A stretch of DNA of 64,000 nt from NCBI GenBank assembly GCA_947577075.1, contig CANPTW010000004.1:1-64000 (forward strand), given 5' to 3'. The DNA is from an uncultured Oscillibacter sp. (lineage in GTDB: Bacteria > Bacillota > Clostridia > Oscillospirales > Oscillospiraceae). How positions within the stretch are numbered: the stretch's first letter is position 1; every line of letters begins with the position of its first letter. Both the position numbers and the translations under genes were made by a program. Positions 24,401 to 33,001 of this stretch are shown in pieces. Below the pieces are notes generated by a model, which did not search any database, had not been told where the DNA came from, and saw only the letters and a list, made by a program, of their open reading frames with translations.

Positions 24401-26425
24401 ACCGGCACCGACACCACCGGAAAGAAGCTCAACTTCCACACGGGCTTCACCGTCAAGCCCATCGGCACCGAAAATGTGAACGACTCCGTCCTGTGGGACC
24501 TCATCATCGGGTCCAAGGCCCGCGTCGCCTTTGAGGTGTACCGCCGTCCGGCGGGCTCCAACTCCACCTGGACGCAGATCGCCCGCTCCGACAGCACCGA
24601 GGCGCTCATCGCCGTGGACGGCCAGCACCCGGAGCTCAGCGTCAGCCTCTCCAAGGCCCTCCGTCCCAAGACGGAGGACGGCGCCATCTCCTTTGAGCGG
24701 CTGAACAGCGTCAACACCACGATGGAATACGGCATCGTGGTCACGGAGTGGCGCGGCTCCCGGGATGAGCCCACCTGGAGCGGGAAGGTCGAGTTCACCT
24801 TCACGCCGATTTCCGGCGACGAGGTCAGCCTCAGAAGCCTTGCCAACGACACCCTCACTCCGGCAAATTACAACGCCTATGTCACCGACGGATCCGTCAA
24901 GGAAATCGGCATTCCCGTGCATTACCCCCGGGTCTACCCCTTCCCAGAGACGCAGGCACCCACCTTTGTGAACGGCTATCCCCACATCTTCCCCAACGAC
25001 GACGACGTCGAAATCACGATGGTGGTCAGCCGGAACAACTGCAGCTATTACTGCGTTATCGCCGAGATCTCCCAGATCACCCCCAGGCTGAAAAACGGCA
25101 CCACCGTCACCGACGTGGCCACCTGGAACACCCTGCCCAAGGGCGGTGCCGGGCTGGAGTCCTTCACCGCGCCGGGCAACGTCTCCGAGCCCACAAACCA
25201 GTGGTTCACGGACGGCGAGACCTATCAGGAGCCGATCTACACGGTGAAGCGGGGCTCCTGCGGCCAGGGCGAGATTTCCTTCACCCTCCCCGAGGGCTCG
25301 AAGCAGCTCTCCGCGGATACGGAGTACATCGCTTACTTCGTCCTTCAGGGCGCGTCGCCGGAGGCCACCTCCGACGTCTACGCCTTCGCCTTCAAGACGA
25401 CGAAGACCTTCCGCCCCATTCTGAACGTCAGCGCCGCCGACTCCTCCACGGGCGTCGTCACCACGGACCGGCCTTCCAAGGTCAAGTGGCTGCTCTACGT
25501 GGACAACGGCATCCCCAGGCAGCTCCGGGAAACCCTGGGTACTTACTGGAATGAGGAGGCCGAAAAGACTTACTCCCTGACTGCCGCCGAGGCGGCCAAG
25601 TACAAGGCCATGACGGTGCTTCAGGCCATGGAGGAGGACCACAAGCAGCTGGGCACCATCTTCGACCTGTTCGCCACAGCCGCCATCAAGGAGCCCCTGC
25701 GCACCATCTTCCAAAACGCGGACCGGAACGGAAGCACCATCATGCAGGTGGGCAACTACACCGACGACCTCACCAAGACGCTGGACCTCCAGCCGTACAT
25801 GTCCAGCGGCCCCCAGACCTATGTTCTGGTGGCCATCGCCAACAGCACGGCGGGCTCCGGCTCGGAATACGCCTTCGCCGCCGCCAGCGGCCTGTCCTAT
25901 ATGGAGAGCAACGTGCCCCAGGTCCGTACAATCTCCACCTACCTGTCTACCGGCAGCAACGGCCAAGCCCTGACCCCCATGGAGAAGGATTACGGCACAG
26001 CAATCAATAAGGGCTACACCGGAACCGTCACCATCGTGTTTGGAAGCGACCTCTACTATTACCGGGGCGGAAGCCAGGCCGCCCAGACAGTGGTTGACCG
26101 CCCGATCAACGACCTCCTGGGCACCGACTACGCCTCCACCGTCTCACTGGTGCGGCCAAGCCCGGGCCTCGACGTCTCCATTCAGCACGACCTGAACGCC
26201 CCCAGCGACCGCTGTTCCAGCGTGACCCTGAAGTTCAGCAACATCACGCCGGGCACGCCCATCCAGTTCGACTCCAACCTCTGCACCAGCCTGGGAATCC
26301 CCACCGGCTCGACGCTGACCATCAGCATCGACATTCAGCAGAACTCCCAGGGCTACTGGCAGCCCAGGTTCAACATGAACGATCCCGTCTGGGGCACGCC
26401 TCAGGTTCTCCCCAATCTCGGCTGA
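21416..26425 (+). CDS. Giant SLH-domain surface protein (1669 aa)
   Basis: An exported cell-wall-anchored protein. The ATG at 21416 follows AGGAGG and starts a long signal peptide (hydrophobic core at about 17-34, ending PVRAAE). Three SLH domains follow at about 40-205, each with the ITRAEF, VTREQA or ITRGQM motif, which bind pyruvylated wall polymer. Residues of about 215-470 form short Val/Leu/Asn-rich repeats typical of a polymer-forming beta-helix. The rest (about 480-1660) is a chain of Ig/fibronectin-like beta-sandwich modules with TSYDLYYVAVDNSDN-type motifs. No catalytic motif was seen. It is probably an S-layer or adhesin-like coat protein, in one transcription unit with PilZ genes. 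Confidence 0.85.
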   Translation: MIHKNRGLRAFTPGSVRLAALVLTALTLCAFLCARPVRAAEWMTPYLEQVQEWGVMRGDSSGNLHEDRNITRAEFVTLVNRAFGYTQVGPSPFTDVRPNDWFAEDISIAHQAGYFNGTTPTTASPYALVTREQAAVLLGRCLRFQGVTGAADTSFDDMHDIGGWSRGLVQEAADLGIIQGYADGTFRPKQPITRGQMACFLVRALGTLVQEPGEQTSGGVYGNLTITTPGVKLKDTTVTGNLYLTGGVGLGNVELENVNVLGKIILCGGGEAEKGEHSVILRNVTAGTLEVDSLAEQFLSVRAEGLTSIADTTIRTSAYLEDLTEDGLGLKTIRLDGIEGAQLQLAGNIKEVINLTPDSTLQLAQGVANVVTIDERADGASLSIDRDAFIRELNLDRGTPVTGEGSITHLNINAPGSNVSMLPDTIFVRPGITGNVNNVNMDNIAANESSEDPRLLAGYPTARNVAPTSAEAVFRTNKRGTIHWALTALMDGTLGEEELMNPSANSAKIIRSGTVNATASNTDFTARLTGLTREGSYYISAILVDARGRRSPVKVAAFTTPDDTAPNFASGYPQTPVLTTDADNEQIAQIMVMPTKDCQMYYVLLPRGATAPTAADFRSAALPGNLGFGIVTLRKNTPFLVSRINTSHLQEQTQYDLYLWLNDADNGKSSAVRRIQLTTRDLTPPTIQHLTIFDIAARQVRLTFALDEPGTLYFAVVKHGQTFYQSGITSPNDLQAKIQIRNGVGSLRRYNGVRVARAGVDGTITVSGLDPQTSYDLYYVAVDNSDNYCVYSASLTPPMQINTLDDQKPTVDREFENAVSPDNPYPNTDIRIVFSEPVVGYVTTGSQNSYTDDFLDAYQKVVNASNADKPARQREFAEMLKRHIVLYSDQTKQPVTDRTADNETSTTWTLDYRKATVYVDSTTNEMVVTFPYRASSAESAVNLASGETYYFMVSKIADTAKPTPNLMDHNDRSGFRLRNFTTVDAQLEFGPLSATTGTDTTGKKLNFHTGFTVKPIGTENVNDSVLWDLIIGSKARVAFEVYRRPAGSNSTWTQIARSDSTEALIAVDGQHPELSVSLSKALRPKTEDGAISFERLNSVNTTMEYGIVVTEWRGSRDEPTWSGKVEFTFTPISGDEVSLRSLANDTLTPANYNAYVTDGSVKEIGIPVHYPRVYPFPETQAPTFVNGYPHIFPNDDDVEITMVVSRNNCSYYCVIAEISQITPRLKNGTTVTDVATWNTLPKGGAGLESFTAPGNVSEPTNQWFTDGETYQEPIYTVKRGSCGQGEISFTLPEGSKQLSADTEYIAYFVLQGASPEATSDVYAFAFKTTKTFRPILNVSAADSSTGVVTTDRPSKVKWLLYVDNGIPRQLRETLGTYWNEEAEKTYSLTAAEAAKYKAMTVLQAMEEDHKQLGTIFDLFATAAIKEPLRTIFQNADRNGSTIMQVGNYTDDLTKTLDLQPYMSSGPQTYVLVAIANSTAGSGSEYAFAAASGLSYMESNVPQVRTISTYLSTGSNGQALTPMEKDYGTAINKGYTGTVTIVFGSDLYYYRGGSQAAQTVVDRPINDLLGTDYASTVSLVRPSPGLDVSIQHDLNAPSDRCSSVTLKFSNITPGTPIQFDSNLCTSLGIPTGSTLTISIDIQQNSQGYWQPRFNMNDPVWGTPQVLPNLG

Positions 26426-26450
26426 CATCCCCATCCCACCTAAGCCCCCC

Positions 26451-26487
26451 GAGGGCGGGCGTAACCGCCCGCCCTCTCTTCGTTTTT
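26451..26487 (+). terminator. Terminator or attenuator between the two SLH genes
   Basis: A perfect 11-bp stem (GAGGGCGGGCG with its complement, 26451-26461 and 26466-26476) and a four-base loop are followed by TCTTCGTTTTT. It lies between the first and second giant SLH genes, so the downstream part may be expressed at a lower level or from its own promoter. Confidence 0.82.
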
Positions 26488-26509
26488 CGGAAAAAGGAGT
26501 GTATGCTTT

Positions 26510-29500
26510 ATGAAATCCCGCTTCCTCCGCCGGGCCGGGGCCCTGCTTTTGGCCCTGACGCTGGCCTGTTCGCTGCTGGCCCTCCCCGCGGCGGCGGACG
26601 ATCCCGCCGATCCCGGCGGTTCCCCCGTGGCCGTCGCCCGGGTCGACCTGAACAAGAACAGCCTCGCCCTGGAGCGGGGCGGCTCCGAGACCCTCACGGC
26701 CACCGTCACGCCCCCCGACGCGGCAAACCTGGAAATCTTCTGGGAAAGCAGCGACGAAACCGTGGCCACCGTGTCGGACAGCGGCCTTGTCACCGCCGTG
26801 GGCCCCGGCTCCGCCACGATCACCGCCGCGGCGGAGGACTCGACTCATAACGCCGCCGACTCCTGCACGGTGACGGTCACCGTTCCGGCAGTCTCGATTA
26901 CCCTGCTGAACAGCCGATTGACCATGACCGTGGGCGAATACGAGGACCTTCCCGGCTACCTCATTTCCCCGGCGGACACCACGGACCGCGTCAGCTGGTC
27001 CTCCGGCGATTCCACAATTGTCGAAATTGTGGGCGGCAGGCTCCACGCCGTGGGCCAGGGCACGACCACCGTCACCCCCAAGGCCGGGAACGCCTCCACG
27101 GAGAGCTGCACGGTGACGGTGAACGCGGCCCTGGTCACGGGCATCACCGTCACCCCAAACGCGGCCTCCGTGCCCGCCGGGGGAAGCATCGACCTCCGGG
27201 CCGAAATCCAGCCGGACAACGTGCCGGACAAGAGCATCCGCTGGACCTCTACCAATCCCAGCATCACCGTGAGCAACAGCGCCGGCTCCGCCGCCACAGT
27301 CTCCGTCCCCTCCTCCGTTCCGGCGGGAACCACCTTTAACGTGGTGGCCACCTCCGTCGCCAACAAAGCCGTTTCCAGCTTCTGCACCATCCGGGTGGCG
27401 GACCCCCAGCTGCCGGAGGTCAAGTCCGTCCAGATTACCAGCCCCGATACGGAGCTCTTTAAATACGTCGACCCCGGCAAGAGCATGACCCTGGCCGCCC
27501 TTGCCTTCCCCGCCGACGCCCCGGAGGCGGACCGGAGAATCACCTGGTCCTCCGACGCGCCCTCCATCGCCCGGGTGAACCCCGTCACCGGGGAGATTAC
27601 CGGCGTCGCCCCGGGGAAGGCCACCATCACCGCCCAGGCCGGCGGCTCCGGCGGCCCCACCGCCGTCCGGGAGATCGAGGTTTCCGGCATCCTCCTGAGC
27701 TATCTCCAGCGCCCCGTGGGCGGCGGCCAGGGCACCACCGTTCAGCTTACGGAGGACAAGGTGGTGGACATCTTCCAGTACCGGGACATCAGCGTCACCG
27801 TCCAGTCCTTCGGCACCGCCAAGGGCAAAACGGTCAACTGGGAGAGCTCCAACAACTCCGTGGCCCAGGTGGTCAGCGGCCGGGTCACCGGCAATTACCC
27901 CGGGGACAACGTGACCATCACCGCCTCCGTGGCCGGAACCGGCTTCACCGCCCGCTTCAAGGTCAAGGTCTCCGAGGACGTGGCGGACGCCATCACCGTC
28001 AGCATGGGGTCCAACCCCTCCTATTCCTTCGCCGGTGTGCTGGGGACGCTGAACAGCCGCTCCCAGAGCAAGGTGGGGGCCCCTCTGGACAACGTGTACA
28101 ACCTGAAGGTTTCCACCAAGAACGGCGTGCTCTATTACCAGTATTCCTCCCCGGACGCCCCGGGCCATGGCGTGGGCGGCACGGAGCGCTATTATTACCA
28201 GGCCGCCTCCCACGGGCAGATGGCCCTGCAGGATGTGTCCTTCGTCCCCCTGCCGGGCTTTGACGGCACCGCCGTGGTGGACTACAACGCCGTGGGAACC
28301 AACGGGACCAGCTTCACCGGCACCATCCGCATCGAGGCCACCGCCACCGGGGACATCTCCTACAGCACGGCGGCGGACCGCCCCGTCACCTTCTCTGCGG
28401 AGCACTTCTCCTCCGTCTGCAAGGGCCGGACCGGCCGGGCCGTGGGCTATGTCACCTTCAGCCAGCCCTCCGCCAGCCGGGGCACGCTGCATTACAACTA
28501 CAGCGCCCCTGGGCAGTTCTCCCCCAAGGTGGACGGCTCCACCCGCTACTATGTCAGTAGCAGCCCCTACCTCGACCGGGTGACCTTCGTCCCGGCGGAG
28601 GGCTTCGTGGGGGACGTGGATATCCCCTACCGCTGCGTCGACAGCGCCGGCGCCGCCTATACCGGAACCGTCACCGTCACGGTCCGGGGGGCGGACGGCT
28701 CCCAGGGCGGCGACGTGGAGTATTCCACCGGCCTCAACCAGCGGCAGACCCTCAGCGCCGGCGATTTTAACGACGCCTGCCAGCGGGTCACCGGGCGCAA
28801 TCTGGACTACATCCGCTTTGAGAGCCTCCCCGGCTCCAGCGCCGGCATCCTGTACCTGAATTATACCGGCAGCTCCAGCAGCCGGGCCGTCACCGGGCGG
28901 AACTACTACCGCAGCTCCACGCCCCGCATCTCGAATCTCAGCTTCGTGCCCGCCAGGGGCTACAGCGGCACCGTCACCATTCCCTTCACCGGGACCAGCA
29001 CCTCCGGGGGCACCTTCTCCGGAAACCTGATCATCCATGTGGACGACGACCTGGGAACGGTTCACTACAACACGCCCCGGAGCCGTGCCGTCACCTTTGA
29101 CGCCTCGGACTTCAACGACGCCAGCCGGAGGATTACCGGCGAGACGCTGAGCTATGTCCGCTTCACCGGCCTCCCCAGCTCCGGCTCCGGCGTCCTCTAT
29201 TACAACTATTTCGGCTCCGCTTCCACCGGCTCCAAGGTCTCCACCGGAACGGACTACCGCCGCAGCGGCTCCCCGTCCCTTTCCAGCGTCTCCTTCGTCC
29301 CCTCCGCCAATTACACCGGGACGGTTTCCATTCCCTTCACCGGGTACGGCGACGCGGGAACCCGCTTCAACGGCACCGTCACCGTCACGGTGGGCGACGC
29401 CTCCAGCCGGATTATCTCCTATTCCACGACGGCCAACGGCTCCGTCCGTTTCAGCGCCTCCGATTTTAACGACGCCTGCCGGGCCGCCACCGGGGATTCC

Positions 29501-30649
29501 CTGGATTATGTCCGCTTTGAGCTTCCCTCCTCCCGCTACGGCGCCCTCTATCACCAGTACAACACCAGCAGCCGCACGGGGAACAGCGTCAGCAGCGGAA
29601 CCGGATACTACCGCTCCGGCGGCAGCCGCCTCCTGGGGGACGTCAGCTTTGCCGCCGCCTCTTCCACCGGAACCGTCACCTTCGGCTACACCGGCTACAG
29701 CACCCGGGGGGACTCCTTCTCCGGCACGGTGGAGATCACCATTTCCGGCTCCAACACGGTCAGCACCTCCGTCCGCTACACCGGGAGCTCCGCCCCCATC
29801 CTCTTCCGGTCCTCGGACTTCCAGAACGTCTGCCAGGCCGCCCTGGGCTCCACGCTGTCCTCCGTCCAGTTCAACACCCTGCCCGGAGTGGGCCGCCTCT
29901 ATCTGGGGTACAGCAGCCCCGGCCGGACGGGCTCCGGCGTCAGCACCGGCACCCGGTACAGCCTCCAGGACCTGAACCAGATCAGCTATCTGCCCAAGGC
30001 GGAGTATCAGGGGACCATTACCATTCCCTTCACCGCCTATGACGCCCAGGGCGCCAGCCACTCCAGCACGGTGGAAATCCAGCTTTCCAACAGCTACTGC
30101 TCCGCCTCCTTCCTTGACACCGCCAGCGGCTGGGACTGGGCGAAGCCCTCCATTGAGTTCCTCCGCCAGAGCGGAATCACCAACGGCTACAGCAACAACA
30201 CCTTCCGTCCCGGGCAGCCCATCAGCCGGGGCGAGTTCACCCTGATGATCTGCCGGGCCTTCCAGTTCTCCACCGGCGGCTCCTCCGGCTTCCCCGACGT
30301 GCCCGCGAACAGCTCCTATGCCGGGGCCGTGGCCGCCGCCAGGGACCTGGGCATCGTTCAGGGGAACAACGGCCGCTTCCAGCCGGACCGCCCCATCACC
30401 CGCCAAAGCGCCATGACCATGATCTGCCGGGCTCTGGACGCCGCGGGCCAGTCCGTTCCCACCGCCGACGCCGGCCTTCTCTCCTCGTATGCCGACGGCG
30501 GACAGGTTTCCTCCTTCGCCCGCTCTTCCGTGGCGGCCCTGGTCCAAATGGGGGCCGTCCGGGGGAATGCCGGCCAGCGCCTCAACCCCACCGCCGCCAT
30601 CAGCCGGGCGGAAATGGCCGTCATTCTCCACCGCGTCCTGACGCGCTGA
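26510..30649 (+). CDS. BIG2-repeat SLH surface protein (1379 aa)
   Basis: An exported wall-associated protein with a signal peptide at residues 1-29 (AGALLLALTLACSLLALPAAAD). Four or five bacterial Ig-like (BIG2) modules follow at about 40-480, recognisable by WSSGDST, WTSTNPS and WSSDAPS plus VAPGKATITA. After one divergent copy come five tandem modules of about 115 residues (SYST...FSASDFNDAC...YVRF...YYNY...FVP...GTVTIPFTGY) at about 615-1193. Three C-terminal SLH domains at about 1194-1379 anchor it. SLH domains are C-terminal here but N-terminal in the gene before, so the two proteins would project oppositely. The ATG lies after AAAAAGGAG. Confidence 0.87.
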   Translation: MKSRFLRRAGALLLALTLACSLLALPAAADDPADPGGSPVAVARVDLNKNSLALERGGSETLTATVTPPDAANLEIFWESSDETVATVSDSGLVTAVGPGSATITAAAEDSTHNAADSCTVTVTVPAVSITLLNSRLTMTVGEYEDLPGYLISPADTTDRVSWSSGDSTIVEIVGGRLHAVGQGTTTVTPKAGNASTESCTVTVNAALVTGITVTPNAASVPAGGSIDLRAEIQPDNVPDKSIRWTSTNPSITVSNSAGSAATVSVPSSVPAGTTFNVVATSVANKAVSSFCTIRVADPQLPEVKSVQITSPDTELFKYVDPGKSMTLAALAFPADAPEADRRITWSSDAPSIARVNPVTGEITGVAPGKATITAQAGGSGGPTAVREIEVSGILLSYLQRPVGGGQGTTVQLTEDKVVDIFQYRDISVTVQSFGTAKGKTVNWESSNNSVAQVVSGRVTGNYPGDNVTITASVAGTGFTARFKVKVSEDVADAITVSMGSNPSYSFAGVLGTLNSRSQSKVGAPLDNVYNLKVSTKNGVLYYQYSSPDAPGHGVGGTERYYYQAASHGQMALQDVSFVPLPGFDGTAVVDYNAVGTNGTSFTGTIRIEATATGDISYSTAADRPVTFSAEHFSSVCKGRTGRAVGYVTFSQPSASRGTLHYNYSAPGQFSPKVDGSTRYYVSSSPYLDRVTFVPAEGFVGDVDIPYRCVDSAGAAYTGTVTVTVRGADGSQGGDVEYSTGLNQRQTLSAGDFNDACQRVTGRNLDYIRFESLPGSSAGILYLNYTGSSSSRAVTGRNYYRSSTPRISNLSFVPARGYSGTVTIPFTGTSTSGGTFSGNLIIHVDDDLGTVHYNTPRSRAVTFDASDFNDASRRITGETLSYVRFTGLPSSGSGVLYYNYFGSASTGSKVSTGTDYRRSGSPSLSSVSFVPSANYTGTVSIPFTGYGDAGTRFNGTVTVTVGDASSRIISYSTTANGSVRFSASDFNDACRAATGDSLDYVRFELPSSRYGALYHQYNTSSRTGNSVSSGTGYYRSGGSRLLGDVSFAAASSTGTVTFGYTGYSTRGDSFSGTVEITISGSNTVSTSVRYTGSSAPILFRSSDFQNVCQAALGSTLSSVQFNTLPGVGRLYLGYSSPGRTGSGVSTGTRYSLQDLNQISYLPKAEYQGTITIPFTAYDAQGASHSSTVEIQLSNSYCSASFLDTASGWDWAKPSIEFLRQSGITNGYSNNTFRPGQPISRGEFTLMICRAFQFSTGGSSGFPDVPANSSYAGAVAAARDLGIVQGNNGRFQPDRPITRQSAMTMICRALDAAGQSVPTADAGLLSSYADGGQVSSFARSSVAALVQMGAVRGNAGQRLNPTAAISRAEMAVILHRVLTR
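28352..30089. repeat. Five tandem ~115-codon modules
   Basis: Diverged in-frame copies share the blocks (S/D)F(N/S)DAC, Y(V/I)RF, LYxNY, FVP and GTVTIPFTGY. The divergence is high enough that the DNA is unlikely to recombine easily. I did not recognise the module as a named family; a beta-sandwich is inferred from alternating hydrophobic strands. Confidence 0.8.
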
Positions 30650-30667
30650 CGGAAAGGAGGCGGGCGC

Positions 30668-31363
30668 ATGGGCTTGTTCAAGTCTCTTTTCAAAAGGGGC
30701 GGCGCTTCCTCCTCCGCCTCCCCGGCGGAGGACTTCCCGGAGCTTTACAACGGCATGAAGGCGGAGGTGCTGACCCCCGCCAACACCCTGATCTTCGTGG
30801 GCCGGATCAAGGTCTTGGGCGGCGGGGCGCTGGAGCTCCGGGCCGAAGACGGCGGCCTTCTCCCCAGGGCGCTCTATAACCAGGCGGTAAAGCTCCGCTG
30901 CTTCCAGCGGGACGGCGAAACCTTTACGCTGGACGGCGCCGTGGGCCCCAACGGCTTTGACTTCTGGCGGATCGAGCGGCTCCGGTATCTCCACAACAGC
31001 GAAAACCGCAGCTTCTTCCGCCAGAATACCGGGACGGACGGTTACGTCTTCTCCCCCAAGGGCCAGAAGTACCCCTGCAAGCTTCTCGACGTCAGCGCCG
31101 GGGGCGCCCGGGTCGTGACGGAAAAGCTCTTCCAGCTGGAGAGCACCTTCCAGCTGGAGGCCGCGCTTCTGCCGGGGGAGGCGCCCTTCGCCATCACCTG
31201 CCGCGTTAAGCGGGTTCAGGTCCGCTCCAAGCCGGGAAGCCCCGTGAAAAAGTTCGAGTATGGCTGCCAGTTTGCGGATCTTCCTCCCCGGGAGCAGGAG
31301 CGGCTGCTTCAAGCCATCTTCACCCTCCAGCGCAAGGCGCTGCAGTCCCAGCGGGAACCCTGA
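30668..31363 (+). CDS. Second PilZ-domain protein
   Basis: A cytosolic 231-residue protein. It opens with a short basic Ser-rich segment, then a beta-barrel-like YcgR-N region (about 27-108). The PilZ domain (about 115-225) has NRSFFR as the RxxxR motif and LDVSAGGARV as DxSxGG, so c-di-GMP binding is likely. The ATG follows AAAGGAGG, 18 bases after the SLH gene stop, and the unit closes with a terminator. Two PilZ genes thus bracket the two giant surface proteins. Confidence 0.85.
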   Translation: MGLFKSLFKRGGASSSASPAEDFPELYNGMKAEVLTPANTLIFVGRIKVLGGGALELRAEDGGLLPRALYNQAVKLRCFQRDGETFTLDGAVGPNGFDFWRIERLRYLHNSENRSFFRQNTGTDGYVFSPKGQKYPCKLLDVSAGGARVVTEKLFQLESTFQLEAALLPGEAPFAITCRVKRVQVRSKPGSPVKKFEYGCQFADLPPREQERLLQAIFTLQRKALQSQREP

Positions 31364-31371
31364 CAAATCAA

Positions 31372-31413
31372 CCCCACCGGAGGCGGTTATCTGCCGCCCC
31401 CGGTGGGGTTTTT
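31372..31413 (+). terminator. Terminator of the SLH/PilZ locus
   Basis: A long inverted repeat (CCCCACCGG...CCGGTGGGG with an inner GGCGG/CCGCC arm) runs straight into TTTTT. It begins nine bases after the second PilZ stop. Confidence 0.85.
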
Positions 31414-31597
31414 CCATTCTCTCTTCCGCTTTCCTTCCTGCCCCGTTCTCAGGGCCGTCCTCCGCCGCGCAGCCCCGCCGGCCGTCACGCGGAGCGCCGG
31501 GGCGGGCTTTGCCGTTCGGGCCTTCGGCAGATTTCAAATCCGGCCTAAATTTTTCCAAATCCGGACATACTGCCAGGTGTGAAAGGAGGCGGCAGAC

Positions 31598-33001
31598 ATG
31601 CCTGTTTCATTTTCCCAATTCTGTACCGGCGGCCCCGGCGTTCAGGAAATCCTGCGCCGCCGCATCGACGACCTGGGCCGGAAGGGCCAAAGCTATGAAT
31701 TCCCGGACTGCCGGATGCCGGAGGGCTGCGTCCCCCGGCAGGCCGTGCTCGGCTTTTTGCAGCGGGACCGGGGCTATCTCCTGTACTGGCGTCCGGCAGT
31801 TCGTTACCAGGGCAGCCGTCCCGTTCTGGCCGCCCTCTTCGCCCGGAGCGTCTGGCGCTTTGAGAGCTATGAGGCCATGACCGCCCGCCTGCGCTCCCTG
31901 GCGCGGGAGGTGGAGGAGCCCGTTCCTCGCCCCTTCCATCCCCCGGCGCTGACGGAGGCCCCCCCCTCTCCCTGGCCTCCGCTCTACCAAAAGCTGCTGG
32001 AGGAGCTGGAGGGCCGGGTGTTCGGACAGCGCCGGGCGGTGGAGGCCGCGGCCTTCCGGCTGTACGGCCACGCGGGGAAGCGGGCCCCCGCCCGCCCCCT
32101 GTCCCTCATCCTCCACGGACCCACCGGCGTTGGGAAATCGGAGCTGGGAAAGGCCCTGGCCCCGGCGCTGGAGCGCTGCTGCGGGCGGCGGTATCAATTC
32201 GTCTGGACCGAGCTGAACACCCTTACCCAGCCCCATTCCGTTCACCGGCTCACCGGCGCGCCGCCGGGCTACGTGGGCTATGAGGACCAGCCCATCTTCG
32301 AGGCGGTGCGGCTCAATCCCTGCACGGTCTTCATGTTCGACGAGCTGGAAAAGGCCCACCCGGAGGTGCTGAAGGTCTTCATGTCCATTCTGGACGAGGG
32401 CCGCTGCACCGCCCACAAGGCGGACGAAAAGGGCGGGCGGGAGCTGGACTTCCGCCGCTGCGTCTTCGTGTTCACCACCAACGCGGACCTGACGGCGGCC
32501 GGGGGGCGGCCCCTGGGCTTCTCCCCGGCACGGCCCGCCCCCCCGCGGAGCTCCGGGGAACCGGGGGACGCCTCCACCCCGGCGGCCCTGGCCGAGCGCC
32601 TCTTCCGGGAAACCGAAGAAGCACGCCGGGCCATGGTGCGCCTCGGCGTGCTTCCGGAAATCGCGGGCCGCTTCAGCGGCATCATTGGGTTCGGCAGGCT
32701 GACCGAGGACGCCTGGCAGGCCGTTACCGTGAAGCAGATCACGGCCCTGGGCCGGGAATACGGCCTGGACATCCTCCGGGTGGACCCGGATACCGCCCGG
32801 GCGCTGACGCCCGGGCGGGGAGGTGCGCTTTCCGTCCGCTCCTCCGTCTGCGTGCTGGAAGGGCTGCTGGCCCCCCTCTTCGCGGCGGCCTCGGGGCGCA
32901 CGGGGTACCGGCTGACGGGGCTCCCCGGCAGTCTCCGGCTGCTTCCGGATTACTCCCAGTCCAGCTCCACCACTGCGTTCGCAGTCTCGTCCAGCTTGTA
33001 G
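31598..33001 (+). CDS. Single-ring Clp/HSP100-type AAA+ ATPase, orphan
   Basis: A 467-residue AAA+ protein similar to the second (D2) ring of ClpB/ClpC but without a D1 domain or Clp-N repeats. Motifs: VFGQRRAVEA (family start), Walker A GPTGVGKS at 174-181, aromatic pore loop GYVGYE at 224-229, Walker B VFMFDE at 244-249, sensor 1 TTN at 293-295, and LPEIAGRFSGIIGF carrying the arginine finger. No ClpP-docking loop was recognised. The first 130 residues are unlike Clp N domains and may choose the substrate. The ATG follows AAAGGAGG. The 3' end overlaps the convergent gene by 52 bases. A remodelling ATPase is certain; its target is unknown. Confidence 0.8.
   Translation: MPVSFSQFCTGGPGVQEILRRRIDDLGRKGQSYEFPDCRMPEGCVPRQAVLGFLQRDRGYLLYWRPAVRYQGSRPVLAALFARSVWRFESYEAMTARLRSLAREVEEPVPRPFHPPALTEAPPSPWPPLYQKLLEELEGRVFGQRRAVEAAAFRLYGHAGKRAPARPLSLILHGPTGVGKSELGKALAPALERCCGRRYQFVWTELNTLTQPHSVHRLTGAPPGYVGYEDQPIFEAVRLNPCTVFMFDELEKAHPEVLKVFMSILDEGRCTAHKADEKGGRELDFRRCVFVFTTNADLTAAGGRPLGFSPARPAPPRSSGEPGDASTPAALAERLFRETEEARRAMVRLGVLPEIAGRFSGIIGFGRLTEDAWQAVTVKQITALGREYGLDILRVDPDTARALTPGRGGALSVRSSVCVLEGLLAPLFAAASGRTGYRLTGLPGSLRLLPDYSQSSSTTAFAVSSSL

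Noticed and set aside
26144..31558. An 1804-codon open frame on the minus strand
   Set aside because: Antisense to the second SLH gene and the PilZ gene, with no ribosome binding site and a shadow-type Gly/Ala/Val composition.
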